Source: Ahaetulla prasina | Lineage: Eukaryota; Chordata; Lepidosauria; Squamata; Colubridae | Length of the DNA stretch: 64,000 bases | Direction of reading: 5' to 3' | Assembly: GCF_028640845.1 (NCBI RefSeq) | Contig: NC_080546.1 | Span: forward strand, 53,703,409 to 53,767,408 | Shown here: positions 34,690 to 45,077 of the stretch, in pieces | Layout of the letters: each line of letters starts with the position of its first letter | Numbering within the stretch: the first letter of the stretch is position 1 | Program-made: the position numbers and the translations under genes | The notes under the pieces: generated by a model | Told to the model about the DNA's origin: nothing | The model's database searches: none | Seen by the model: only the letters and a program-made list of their open reading frames with translations

Positions 34690-35940
34690 GCATCTTCATC
34701 CCAGCTTTTTCCATTCAATTTCCCCCCCACAATTTAGCAGCCACTTCCATCACCCTGACAAGCAGGGAGCTGCTGCAGCTTCTACACTCCGCTAGGCTGT
34801 GAGCCCTCAGCACGGTAAAACCCCCCACCTCCTCTCTCCCCATAGCTTTTGGTGCCACCGGGCTCATGCGCAGCCGCTCGCACTCCCTCCTTCCCACCGC
34901 CGCCGATTCCCCGCCCCCTTCGCCTGTCAAGATGCGTTCGGCTTCATCTCCTTACGTGGCGGACCCAGCCTCGGCGTGATGGGGATGAGCTGACTCGGTC
35001 ATGGCCCAGCTCGGGGAGACCCTGGCTTCAGGAAGGGAAGGGAAGGCCGGTGGTGGTGATGGGGGCGGGGGCGGGAGGAGGAAGGGGAGCCGGAGCCGGC
35101 CTGAGGCGCGGCTTGCTAATTCTGCCTCGACCTGGGTGCAAAAGAGGGGCGTGGGAAGTGGAGAAGAATGCAGGCCGCAGAGGGAGGGAGGGAAGGGAGG
35201 GAGGAAGGGAGGAAGGAAGGAGGGGTAGTGGGCATAGAAGGAGCGAAGCCCCTTGCACTCCTCCACCAGCCACCAGCGCTTCTTCCCTTCCCCGCGCCCA
35301 TCCTGAGCCAAGCCCTCCCTTTTCTTCTACTCTTCATCGCCCCTCTCCTCGCCCCCTCCTTTTGAAGCCCCCCTTTCGATATTTCTCTCTCCCTCCTACT
35401 CAGCCCCTCGTCCTCCAGCCCTCCCCCCACTTTTCCCGTTCTCCCCCCACCCCTTCTCCTTGGCCCAGCGGCATCGCCAGCTCCTTAGGCAGCATCCTTT
35501 TTTGCAATGACTTCTGGCTTCAGCCAGCCATCACTCACTGCGGTCTCCGTCCTCATCGTAGCCCCCCCCATCTCTTCTCCTGCATTTCTTTCCCTCCGTT
35601 CTTCCCAAACAGCTGGTACTTCTGCTCCCTCCGGCAACATGAGTTTTCTTTCTTCTCCCTTCTTATCTTTGTTTCTTCTTAACCCCCCCCCCAAACTATT
35701 TGATTCCTTGCTCATATTTCTCTCCCGCTAACACACACACCCTTTAGCTTTCTCCAGCTTGGAGTTGTAACTGGATGCAAGTAGTTTTTGGGGGGCTCAG
35801 AATGTGGCATGAACCCAGCCGATTTATTGTTCAGAAACTGAGTTAACTTAGAGGCCAGGTTATAAATTCAGCCACAACAATTGTGGAAGAACTGAGATGA
35901 CTCTCTGGGCAGGTGTAATTGACAATTACTGTGATGCATT
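34690..35940. other. GC-rich filler within the composite
   Basis: CpG-containing, C- and G-run-rich DNA with a GGAA/GGGA tract at 35183-35222. Long open frames here (for example 34849-35682) are proline/serine/glycine low-complexity readings present on both strands. I do not believe any is coding. The origin of this block is unclear. Confidence 0.5.
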
Positions 35941-35949
35941 TTAAAAGGC

Positions 35950-37796
35950 TCTGCGCATGCGCGAGGATGGTGGCGGCTTAGAAGAGCTCGAATCGGCGAT
36001 GGTGGCTTTCCCAGGGAATGGAGACTTCGACTGACTCACCAGGCTTCTCCGGTCCCTCGGCGTGGGTATGATCTATCCGGCTGCCGCTGGAGAGGTTTGT
36101 GGCCTCTCGGGACATGCGGCAGCCGAGAACGGGCCGAGGGACGGAGTGGCGATCCGGAAGGGGTGGCCATCTTGGAGGCGGCGAGGCGGCGAGGACGCGA
36201 GGGAGGCGAGAGAGGCGAGGGAGGCCTGCTGCTTGACGCGAGGGAGGCGAGGGAGGCCTGCTGCTTGTTGCGGGCTCCGGCCTCGGCTCCGGCCCTGCTC
36301 CGGCCCTGCCCCAGTGGCGATTTTGGCCCTGCCCCAGTGGCGATCCCAGCGGCGACTCCAGCGGCGATTCCAGCGGCGATTCCAGCGGCGATCCCAGCGG
36401 CGATCCCAGCGGCGATCCCAGCGGCGATCCCAGCGGCGATCCCAGCGGCGATCCCAGCGGCGATCCCAGCGGCGATCCCAGCGGCGATCCCAGCGGCGAT
36501 CCCAGCGGCGATCCCAGCGGCGATCCCAGCGGCGATCCCAGCGGCGATCCCAGCGGCGATCCCAGCGGCGATCCCAGCGGCGATCCCAGCGGCGATCCCA
36601 GCGGCGATCCCAGCGGCGATCCCAGCGGCGATCCCAGCGGCGATCCCAGCGGCGATCCCAGCGGCGACTCCAGCGGCGGTGAGGCCTCGTGGGAGAGGAG
36701 GCCGGATCCATGGCTGAGGTTTGTCCCCTCTTGTGGCCTGTTTTGCGTGTCATCAAATGGCCCTTGGAGGCCTGGCTTGCTCCATCGTATTTTTACCTCC
36801 CCTTCCCCCCCCCCATACCGGACTTTGGATCATCTAAACTGGTTGGTCATGTATGTCCATCTGCGGGTTATGGAGAGGATTGGACTGGATTGGAATAGCT
36901 TGGACTGGTCTATGGACCCGGACAGACCGATAGCCACTTCTACGTGACTGAGACCTTGTAGAACTAGCCCCCATAGGCACACTATGGAGATTGCCGGCCT
37001 GTCTGTTCCTGCTCTGTCATCGCTATCCGGTTCCTGCTCCATTTGTCCTTTTACCAACTGGACTCCCGCTGGAAGATTCACCATTTTATCTCTTTGGGAT
37101 TTTACCATCTTAGCATCCCTCGTCGATTCGCACTTTTTCTATGCGCTACACTGTACATGAACTCTTGCGCCTGCGAGGTGCCCCCGCCTCGCAGGAATGG
37201 CCCATATCGCTACCAAGGGCCGGCCTCAATGACGGGTCTTGGGACCCACAGAGGTGGCATGCGAGAAGAAAGAGCCTTTGGGGGTTTTTAGACAGGGCAA
37301 TTTTAAGGGGTGGGAGGGGTAGGGCGGGGGATGGGGGTAGCCCGCCGGGAGGGAAACCAGTTCCAGCGCATGCTCGTGGCGACTGTCAAATGGGTTCGGA
37401 GGTTATGGGGGGGGAATGTGTTCCTTTGTGTGAGGGTGAGTCTATTAGCACGGTAAGTGGGAGGGGCAGATATGGCGGAAGGGGGGGATCGTATCGATAC
37501 AAGGGGTCACGCGTTCGATGTATGCAGGCGATCGCGTGCCCCGATCCCCCTGACTTCACCCGTTCCCCGGATGGTCAAGACTCTCAGAGCCTGGGCCTTC
37601 GTCTGATGTTATGCAACGCACGGTCCGTGGCCAATAAGGCCCCCCTAATATATGATCTGATTCAGGGGGGTGCCACGGATATTATAGGCGTTACGGAGAC
37701 CTGGTTGGGTACTGAAGGGGGCGTGCCCCTGGTCGAGATGTGCCCACCGGGTTTCCGTGCATTCCATCAGCCGAGGGCCCAGGGTAGGGGTGGAGG
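35950..37796 (+). mobile_element. L2-clade LINE, 5' end only
   Basis: Begins near TGCGCATGCGCGAGGATGG, runs through a 12-bp tandem array and a ~780-bp leader, and enters the endonuclease frame. It is cut at 37796, where hAT right-end sequence follows. LINE copies normally lose their 5' end, so a copy that keeps the 5' end and lacks everything after the first endonuclease motifs must have been cut secondarily or captured. It is only roughly 80% identical to the L2 at 40.96 kb where they overlap, so these are different insertions. Confidence 0.75.
36337..36680 (+). repeat. 12-bp tandem array (CAGCGGCGATCC) x ~28
   Basis: About 28 head-to-tail 12-mers, most of them perfect, with CAGCGGCGATTC and CAGCGGCGACTC variants at the edges. 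All six frames stay open, which generates spurious Arg/Ser/Gln and Pro/Ala repeat proteins. The array lies in the leader of the L2, upstream of its endonuclease frame. Confidence 0.97.
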
Positions 37797-37803
37797 GGTC
37801 ACA
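37584..37803 (+). pseudogene. L2 endonuclease N-terminal fragment
   Basis: Reads LGLRLMLCNARSVANKAPLI, then VTETWLGTEGGVPLVE and GFRAFHQPRAQGRGGG. This covers the first Asn (CNARS) and catalytic Glu (TETW) blocks of an AP-endonuclease. It stops right after the junction with hAT sequence at 37797. The equivalent, longer version is at 41090-42490. Confidence 0.88.
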
Positions 37804-38941
37804 TGACCAGCCAGCCACACCCCAAAATAAGCCATGCCCACAGAACCGGTTGTTAAAAAAATTGAATCCCACCACTGCATGTAGCTATGCCTGAAGAGTT
37901 TCAGTAAACAGAAAGCCAATCACAAAGTGCCTCCTTGTGGTCAGTGTAATTGAAAACAATGCTTAGAATATACAATATGAAAACACAGAAATTCCTCCTC
38001 CCCCAGAGGAGAATGCGGAAGTCATGTAAAACCTTGTAAATGAGGGCATGACACAATGGAACATCTGTATTGCTGTCCTCTGTCAGATCAAAGGAAGATG
38101 GACTGATCGTGCATACCATTCTGAAACGCTTCTAATGATATTATTAATTGTGCAGAATTATATTGTAAAAAGAATTCGGTTTCATACCCTAGTCCCAAGA
38201 TACTTAGGGACATTTACTGCAGCCTCATTACCAAGTACATTACAATTAACTAAATATGAGATCACCAGTGTATAAACAATGACAAGACATCCTGTTAAAG
38301 AAAGGACACAAATCATAGAAGCCACTATTTCTTCAAATGGCAAGCAATTTAGGAGCATGTGCACACCAACTCATACCCCAAGCTAGATATTTATTAAAGA
38401 ACTCATCCTGTTTATTACAAAAAGTTCCCAATCACGAAAGCAAGATGATTTGTCTGGAATACAGTAAATACCAGCAAGATATCTCAAATTTTCCCAAATC
38501 TACAGTACATTTTCATAACAAAACTCCTCTTTTTTCCTTCTTAAATCTCAAGATCAGAGTGTGATTACAAACACTGACATATAAGTACAATGCTTATGTA
38601 ATGATTTATTGATGTTTGTGGATTAAATAGAAACTTTAGAACTCTGGGATCAAAAGAAAGTAGGAGATAAGAAGAGCCTTACCCTCTATCTTATTCTTGG
38701 GCTGAAATTCAGAAGATACATTTCTATGTAAAGGTCTATGATCATTTCTAGGATGCATTCATGACAGTAAAAGAAAATAATAATTAAAGTTATAGAACCC
38801 TGAATTCTACTTAACAATTCATGTTAAGAATTGTGTTTTCATATTTGACACAAAACTGATTTCCATAGCATTCTGTCAATTGTAGAATAAATATTTTCTA
38901 CTCAAGACCTTCCTTGAGTAGAAAAATTGAGATATCTATAT

Positions 38942-39446
38942 ACCGTATTTTTCGGAGTATAAGACGCTCCAGACTATAAGACACACCTACATTTTTGGTG
39001 AGGAAAACAAAAAAAAAAGAAAGAAATCTGCCTCTGCCTCCCAGCAATTTTGCCTCGTTGCAGCAAATAGCAAACAGCCTACTTTCATTTTCATTTTCAG
39101 CATAGCTTGATTAGCACACACACACAAAAAAAATCTGCTCCCAGCAATTTACCTCCTTTCAGCAAGCAGCAGAGGCCTGCGCAGCAATAGGCAGTGGCAA
39201 TTCCTGCAGCCTGAAACAGCTGAGAGTCAGGAGGCCAATCCAACGGACAATCAACTTGTGCTAATTAGGCTATGCTGAAACTGAAACGGGCTGTTTCTTC
39301 TTGCTGCTTGCTGCAAGGAAGTAAATTGCTGGGAGGCAGAAGCCAAAGGGTGGGGGCCAGAGGGTGGGCAAGGCTACATTCGGTGTATAAGACGCACCCA
39401 AATTTTCACCCCCTTTTAGGTGGGAAAAATGTGCATCTTATACAGT
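38942..39446. mobile_element. Non-autonomous DNA element (ATTTTTCGGAGTATAAGACG family)
   Basis: The left end, TACCGTATTTTTCGGAGTAT, is a common squamate MITE start. A related inverted phrase, GTGCATCTTATAC, closes it near 39440, and GTGTATAAGACGCACCC is a second internal copy near 39382. The first ~85 bases are also carried in copy B, where they break off at 44600 into Rex1. Confidence 0.65.
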
Positions 39447-39449
39447 AGT

Positions 39450-40950
39450 TATTACTTTAAAATAGTATATTTAAACCTAACTCACTAATGGACAAATTGC
39501 TTCTTTGTAAATGTAATAGGAATAAAAATGCTATTCCATTTATTTCAAATGAATCAAACCAAGACCAAACTAAACCAAATTAAATAATGTATTTTTATGA
39601 TTATTTTTCACTCAATTTTCAGATCAAACCATATTTTAATTACCACAGCTATTTTGAGAGTTTGACAATTAGCACACTTTGTTTGAATATGTACAAGACC
39701 TGTATTCAGTAAGATGCCTTCAAAAATTTTATTTGAAACTTCATATAGTCAAAATTATGCATTTCAGTCTATGATAGTTTCAAAATTTATTTAAACATTG
39801 TTTTAAAATGGCACACCAATCTTTTTTAATAGCCAGAAATTCTCTATTTCATGTATTTTAAAATATGAAGATACAAAGTCAAATTAGTTTGCTATCATCA
39901 CAGTAAGAAAAAAATGCATTCCTATTATATAAATCATGTTCTATAATATATTATGCCATTTTCTCCAACACCCTGTTTATCAGAGAGATTATGTTGAAGT
40001 ATTCCTCAGAAACAATGACAGAAAACATCTAGGATCAAGGATACTGCTTGACTCATCTACTCTAATAAGTGTCATAAATTATTTACTGAACTTCAAAGTC
40101 TTAAATTCAAGGAAGAAGAACAGATAAGGCAAGCATAAGATTGTTTATTTATTATAAATTATTTATACGGTAGGTTTTACAGAGCAGGATATGCAGAAAA
40201 GGCAGAATCCTGGAAAACCTATATAGCAAAATATTGTATTAATTCTAGTAAAGCTTATTTTATTGATAAATACAAAAATCAGAACTTTTAATTTTTTATA
40301 CTTCATCTACATATTAACATTGAAAAAAGTAGTAACGTACTAATAAACACTATGTCCAAATCAAAATGAAATATTTTCATATTAAATATAAACATGAAAT
40401 ATGAAAAATAGCAATTCAGTATTCAGATGTAAAAAGGTCATGATCGAAAGCTTCCTACTGAAGAAGCAGAGGACATGAATATATGTTTCATTCTTTTTAA
40501 AGGCTATTTAAGATGTGTTCTTTATTTTTATTTTACGACACCCACAGTCACATTTATAATATGGGTAGCTATATAAATCTGATAAACCAACCAACCAACC
40601 GACCAACAAAAGGCAGCCAGATTCTTAAAACCAAAGTTGCTGAGAAAATAAATGGGAATTTGTCAGTGGTATCTAGGGAGATTTTTTAAAATTCAAATTT
40701 GGGAATTTAGTTAACCTTAGAGATGAAAACATGCCTACAAAAAAAAGGTTTCTTGAAAAAAATGAAGCTAAATACATAAATTATTTGCAGCTTGTTTATG
40801 TTTCTGCTGAAAATCACTATGACACACAACTGGAGAAGTGCACGCTTGTAACAGTCCTTAAAGAAAGGTCAAAGGACTGAATAAAGGAAATGGAAATTAC
40901 CCAGATCAGAAAACAAAACAAACAAACAAATTTGAAGGCATTATAAGAAG
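39450..40950. other. Unassigned AT-rich stretch
   Basis: No gene recognised. At 40560-40605, GGGTAGCTATATAAATCTG followed by CCAA units resembles a decayed LINE 3' tail. Confidence 0.45.
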
Positions 40951-40958
40951 ATTATAGA

Positions 40959-42988
40959 GAGGCAGATATGGCGGAGGCAGGGGGCCGTATCGTTCCCTGG
41001 GAGCACGTGCTCGATGTTTAAAGGCGATCACGTGCTCCGGCCCCTCAGTCCTTACTCATTCCCCGGTTGGCCAGGATCCTCAGAGCTTGGGTCTTCGGCT
41101 GATGCTGTGCAATGCCCGGTCCGTGGTAAATAAGGCTCCCTTGATTTACGATCTCATACAGAGGGAGTCCGCGGACTTTACGGGCATTACAGAGACCTGG
41201 TTGGGCACAGAGGGGGGAGTTCCCCTGGTTGAACTGTGCCCTCCGGGTTTTCGCGCATTTCATCAGCCGAGGGCCCAAGGTAGGGGTGGCGGGGTGGCGG
41301 TTGTGATTAAAGAAAGTCTAGAGCCGAGGGAGTCCACTGTGCCTCAGATAGCTGGTTGTGAATCCCTCCTTGTGAAGTGGGGTCATAGGAATCAGATGGG
41401 TCTGTTGATCGCATACCTGGCTCCTTGCTGCGTGACTACAGCCCTGCCTGAGTTGCTGGAGGTGCTTGCCGGGGTGGCAGTTAAGACTCCCAGACTTCTG
41501 GTCATGGGGGACTTCAACTTGGCCGGCTTGTCATCGACGGTAGCTCAGGAGTTCCAGGCTTCCATGACGGCCATGGACCTGATTCAAGTAATTGATGGCC
41601 CTACACACATGGGGGGAGGCACACTAGATCTGATTTTTATCTCTGGACAGTGGATTAATGATCTGGTATTAGGAGATTTAGTAACGGAACCGGTGTCATG
41701 GTCGGATCATTTTCTCCTTCGCCTGGACTTTCAGACCGCCGCTCACCACCGCAGGGAGACGGAGCCAATGCGTTGGTTCCGTCCCAGGCGCCTGATGGAC
41801 CCGGAGAGGTTCCGGATGGAGCTTGGGCCGTTTCCTGAGGATCTTGCCCACGGCACGACTGAAGAACTAGTTGCGGCCTGGGAGCGGGCCGCGGCTGGGG
41901 CTTTGGACCGTGTCGTGCCTTTGAGGCCTCTGACCCGGCGTAGATCTCACTTGGCTCCCTGGTTCTCTGAGGAGCTGAGGGAGATGAAATGCCGGAGAAG
42001 ATGCCTAGAGAGTACCTGGAGGTCTAGCCGTTCCGAGGCTGATCGGACACTAGTGAGTTCTTTTACTAAGACCTACCTAGTGGCAATGAGGGAGACGAAA
42101 CGTTCCTACGTTTCCACCCTCATTGCATCGGCAGATAACCGCCCGGCCGCCCTGTTTCGGGTGACTCGCTCCCTCCTTCAACAGGGGGGGCGGGATGACC
42201 CCCTGCAGGGACGTGCCGAGGAGTTTAACGGTTATCTATACGATAAAATCGTTCAGCTTCGGGGTAGTTTAGACCAAAATTGTGATGATCCAAGTGGGAT
42301 GGCAGAGGCACGTCTTGTTGAGGTTATTTGGGATGAGTTTGAGACTGTGGCTCTCGAGGACGTGGACAGGTTACTGGGGAGGCTACATGCGACCACATGT
42401 TTACTGGACCCGTGTCCTTCCTGGCTGGTGCTGGCTACTCAGGAAGTGACACGAGGCTGGCTCCGGGGAATTATAAATACTTCATTGTTGGAAGGGGTTT
42501 TCCTCACGCCTTGAAAGAGGCGGTGGTGAGACCCCTCCTCAAGAAGCCTTCCCTGGACCCAGCTATTTTGGGAAATTATCGTCCAGTCTCCAACCTTCGC
42601 TTTCTGGCGAAGGTTGTAGAGAGTGTGGTTGCATGGCAGCTCCCCCGGTACCTGGATGAAGCTGTCTATCTAGACCTGTTCCAGTCCGGCTTCCGGTCCG
42701 GTCACAGTACGGAGACAGCTTTGGTCGCGTTGGTGGATGACCTCTGGAGGGCCAGGGATAGGGGTTGTTCCTCTGCCCTGGTCCTATTAGACCTCTCAGC
42801 GGCTTTCGATACCATCGACCATGGTATCTTGCTGCACCGGTTGGAGGGGTTGGGAGTGGGAGGCACCGTTTATCGGTGGTTCTCCTCCTATCTCTCCGAC
42901 CAGTCGCAGAAGGTGTTGACAGGGGGCAGAGATCGACCGCGAGGCGCCTCACTTGTGGGGTGCCGCAGGGGTCGATTCTCTCGCCCTT
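40959..42988 (+). mobile_element. L2-clade LINE, endonuclease to RT, both ends missing
   Basis: It starts abruptly at GCAGATATGGCGG, a site also present in the leader of the L2 at 37466. It runs through the endonuclease, linker and first RT motifs, and breaks at 42988 just after GVPQGSILSP, where foldback sequence begins. The C-terminal half and 3' tail are absent. It is the best preserved L2 coding stretch in the window. Confidence 0.92.
41090..42988 (+). pseudogene. L2 ORF2: AP-endonuclease plus partial reverse transcriptase
   Basis: The open frame 41087-42514 carries the endonuclease: LMLCNARSVVNKAPLIYDLI (Asn), GITETWLG (Glu), RGGGVAVVIKE, LLVMGDFNLAG (Asp/Asn) and VSWSDHFLL (Asp-His). 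A linker follows (DRPAALFRVTRS-type text). A frameshift near 42505 moves the RT into another frame: ALKEAVVRPLLKKPSLD, ILGNYRPVSNLRFLAKVVE, DLFQSGFRSGHSTETALVAL and VLLDLSAAFDTIDHGILLHR (catalytic Asp). A second shift near 42925 leads to TCGVPQGSILSP. The YADD motif is lost with the missing 3' part. Catalytic endonuclease residues look intact, but the frameshifts and truncation inactivate the element. Confidence 0.92.
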
Positions 42989-42989
42989 T

Positions 42990-43275
42990 GACCAGTCCTC
43001 ACACTTATGACCGGTCATCATTTATGCCTGTTTGCAGCATTTTGTGCATAGGGACTTCTCAGAGGGCTGAAAAAGTTATTTTTGACCTGTCCTCACACCT
43101 ACGACTGCACATTTTACATTTTCCGCCCTATCTTGTAACCGTGGTGAAGAGAAGCAGTTGTGAAATGAGTGACATGGTTGCTAAAAATGCTGCAATGGCC
43201 ATTAATGTGAGGATGGTCATAAGTGTGACGACCGGTCAAAAGTGCGAGGACTGGTCAAAAATGACTTTTTTAGCC
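42990..43275. mobile_element. Foldback element (GACCAGTCCTCACAC family)
   Basis: TTTGACCAGTCCTCACACTT and ATGACCGGTCATC at the left are mirrored by GGTCATAAGTGTGACGACC and GAGGACTGGTCAAAAATGAC at the right. The element terminates the L2 on its left and adjoins the CACATGACC repeats of the hAT right end. No coding content. Confidence 0.65.
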
Positions 43276-43311
43276 CTCTGAGTAGTTTCTATGCCCAAAG
43301 CCACACCCACC

Positions 43312-43400
43312 CAGTCACATGACCAGCCAGCCACGCCCACCCGGTCACATGACCAGCCAGCCACGCCCACCCGGTCACATGACCAGCTAGCCACACCCCA
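43312..43400. repeat. 30-bp tandem repeat in the hAT right arm, x3
   Basis: Three consecutive copies of a 30-bp unit beginning GTCACATGACCAGCCAGCC. The last copy diverges into CCACACCCCAAAATAAGCC. Related phrases at 19310-19440 show the repeat is characteristic of this hAT family. Confidence 0.9.
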
Positions 43401-44600
43401 AAATAAGCCACGCCCACAGAACCGGTTGTTAAAAAAATTGAATCCCACCACTGCATGTAGCTATGCCTGAAGAGTTTCAGTAAACAGAAAGCCAATCACA
43501 AAGTGCCTCCTTGTGGTCCGTGTAATTGAAAACAATGCTTAGAATATACAATATGAAAACACAGAAATTCCTCCTCCCCCAGAGGAGAATGTGGAAGTCA
43601 TGTAAAACCTTGTAAATGAGGGCATGACACAATGGAACATCTGTATTGCTGTCCTCTGTCAGATCAAAGGAAGATGGACTGATCGTGCATACCATTCTGA
43701 AACGCTTCTAATGATATTATTAATTGTGCAGAATTATATTGTAAAAAGAATTCGGTTTCATACCCTAGTCCCAAGATACTTAGGGACATTTACTGCAGCC
43801 TCATTACCAAGTACATTACAATTAACTAAATATGAGATCACTAGTGTATAAACAATGACAAGACATCCTGTTAAAGAAAGGACACAAATCATAGAAGCCA
43901 CTATTTCTTCAAATGGCAAGCAATTTAGGAGCATGTGCACACCAACTCATACCCCAAGCTAGATATTTATTAAAGAACTCATCCTGTTTATTACAAAAAG
44001 TTCCCAATCACGAAAGCAAGATGATTTGTCTGGAATACACTAAATACCAGCAAGATATCTCAAATTTTCCCAAATCTACAGTACATTTTCATAACAAAAC
44101 TCCTCTTTTTTCCTTTTTAAATCTCAAGATCAGAGTGTGATTACAAACACTGACATATAAGTACAATGCTTATGTAATGATTTATTGATGTTTGTGGATT
44201 AAATAGAAACTTTAGAACTCTGGGATCAAAAGAAAGTAGGAGATAAGAAGAGCCTTACCCTCTATCTTATTCTTGGGCTGAAATTCAGAAGATACATTTC
44301 TATGTAAAGGTCTATGATCATTTCTAGGATGCATTCATGACAGTAAAAGAAAATAATAATTAAAGTTATAGAACCCTGAATTCTACTTAACAATTCATGT
44401 TAAGAATTGTGTTTTCATATTTGACACAAAACTGATTTCCATAGCATTCTGTCAATTGTAGAATAAATATTTTCTACTCAAGACCTTCCTTGAGTAGAAA
44501 AATTGAGATATCTATATACCGTATTTTTCGGAGTATAAGACGCTCCAGACTATAAGACACACCTACATTTTTGGTGAGGAAACAAAAAAAAGAAAGAAAG
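43373..44600. repeat. Duplicated segment, copy B
   Basis: Matches copy A (37797-39026) with roughly six substitutions and an A-run length change. It includes the same hAT right end (to 43453) and the same CATGTAGC after it, so it descends from a copy that already carried the hAT insertion. It stops within an A/G-rich run shared with the start of the Rex1 piece. Near-identity may mean a recent duplication or an assembly duplicate. Confidence 0.93.
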
Positions 44601-45033
44601 AATTCTTTATTGGCCAAGTGTGATTGGACACACACGGAATTTGTCTTTGGTGCATACGCTCTCAATGCACATAAAAAGACAAGATACATTTGTCAAGAAC
44701 CATAAGGTACAACACTTAATGATAGTCATAGCGTACAAATAAGCATTCAAATCATACTAGGAAACAATTAGTATAAATTGTAAGGATACAGCAACCAGTT
44801 ACAGTCATACAGCCATAAGTGGAAGGAGATGGGTGATAGGAATAATAGTAATGCAACCTTAGTGAATAGTTTGACAATTTGAGAGAATTATTTGTTTAGC
44901 AGAGTGATGGCATTTGGGAAAAAACTGTTCTTGTGTCTAGTTTTTCTGGTGTGGAGTGCTCTATAGCATCATTTTGAGGATAGGAGTTGAGACAATTTAT
45001 GTCCAGGATGCAGGGGATCTGTAAATATTTTCA
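44601..45033 (-). mobile_element. Rex1-type LINE 3' fragment
   Basis: AATTCTTTATTGGCCAAGTG onward is the 3' end of the snake Rex1 LINE in minus orientation. It is nearly identical, with two or three differences in about 430 bases, to 46305-46733. It is cut at GTAAATATTTTCA, where the other copy continues into coding sequence. Confidence 0.9.
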
Positions 45034-45077
45034 TATTAGTATTTGACTTTGAATTTTGTGTAATTTGCTCAGGAGTT
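45030..45077 (+). repeat. 48-bp match to 29180-29227
   Basis: 47 of 48 bases are identical to unassigned DNA 16 kb upstream. The stretch shares TTCA with the preceding Rex1 piece and CTCAGGAGTT with the following L2 piece. It lies exactly between the two. Confidence 0.9.

Larger units (their letters stand above)
34363..37877. mobile_element. hAT-bounded composite, 3.5 kb, perfect 8-bp TSD
   Basis: Ends are CAGTGGTGGGATTC and GAATCCCACCACTG, a perfect 14-bp terminal inverted repeat. CATGTAGC occurs on both sides (34355-34362 and 37878-37885). Copy C at 51685-51692 holds a single CATGTAGC, the empty site. The outer parts are hAT MITE sequence: a left foldback and a right end with GTCACATGACCAGCC. 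The interior is GC-rich DNA and the 5' part of an L2. No transposase is present. The family is shared with the 137-bp MITE at 57648. Confidence 0.95.
34158..39026. repeat. Duplicated segment, copy A (split by a hAT composite)
   Basis: 34158-34362 plus 37878-39026 form one segment once the hAT composite 34363-37877 is removed. The first part and the start of the second match copy C (51041-52335), which has the uninterrupted site. 37797-39026 matches copy B (43373-44600) at more than 99% by eye, with about six differences in 1.2 kb. Short open frames inside are repeated in all copies and are not conserved coding. Confidence 0.9.

Noticed and set aside
34849..35682. 277-codon proline/serine-rich frame
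   Set aside because: GC-rich low-complexity DNA inside a transposon composite, with equally long frames on the opposite strand and no recognisable domain.
36337..36680. CRISPR-like array
   Set aside because: Units are 12-bp head-to-tail with no spacers; eukaryotic minisatellite.
36062..36756. Two plus-strand ~206-codon frames and a minus-strand 227-codon frame rich in Arg/Ser/Gln, Pro/Ala or Trp/Asp/Arg
   Set aside because: All are translations of the 12-bp tandem array, which is open in every frame because 12 is a multiple of 3. No domain or codon signal.
37901..38564. Four small frames (60-75 codons) repeated almost unchanged at 43477-44140
   Set aside because: Their conservation is due to the recent DNA duplication. 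Copy C has changes without regard to codons, and no domain is recognisable.
40959..42988. The idea that this L2 is simply the duplicated partner of the L2 at 35950-37796
   Set aside because: Where they overlap they are only about 80% identical by eye, against >99% for the flanking duplicated DNA, so they are separate insertions.
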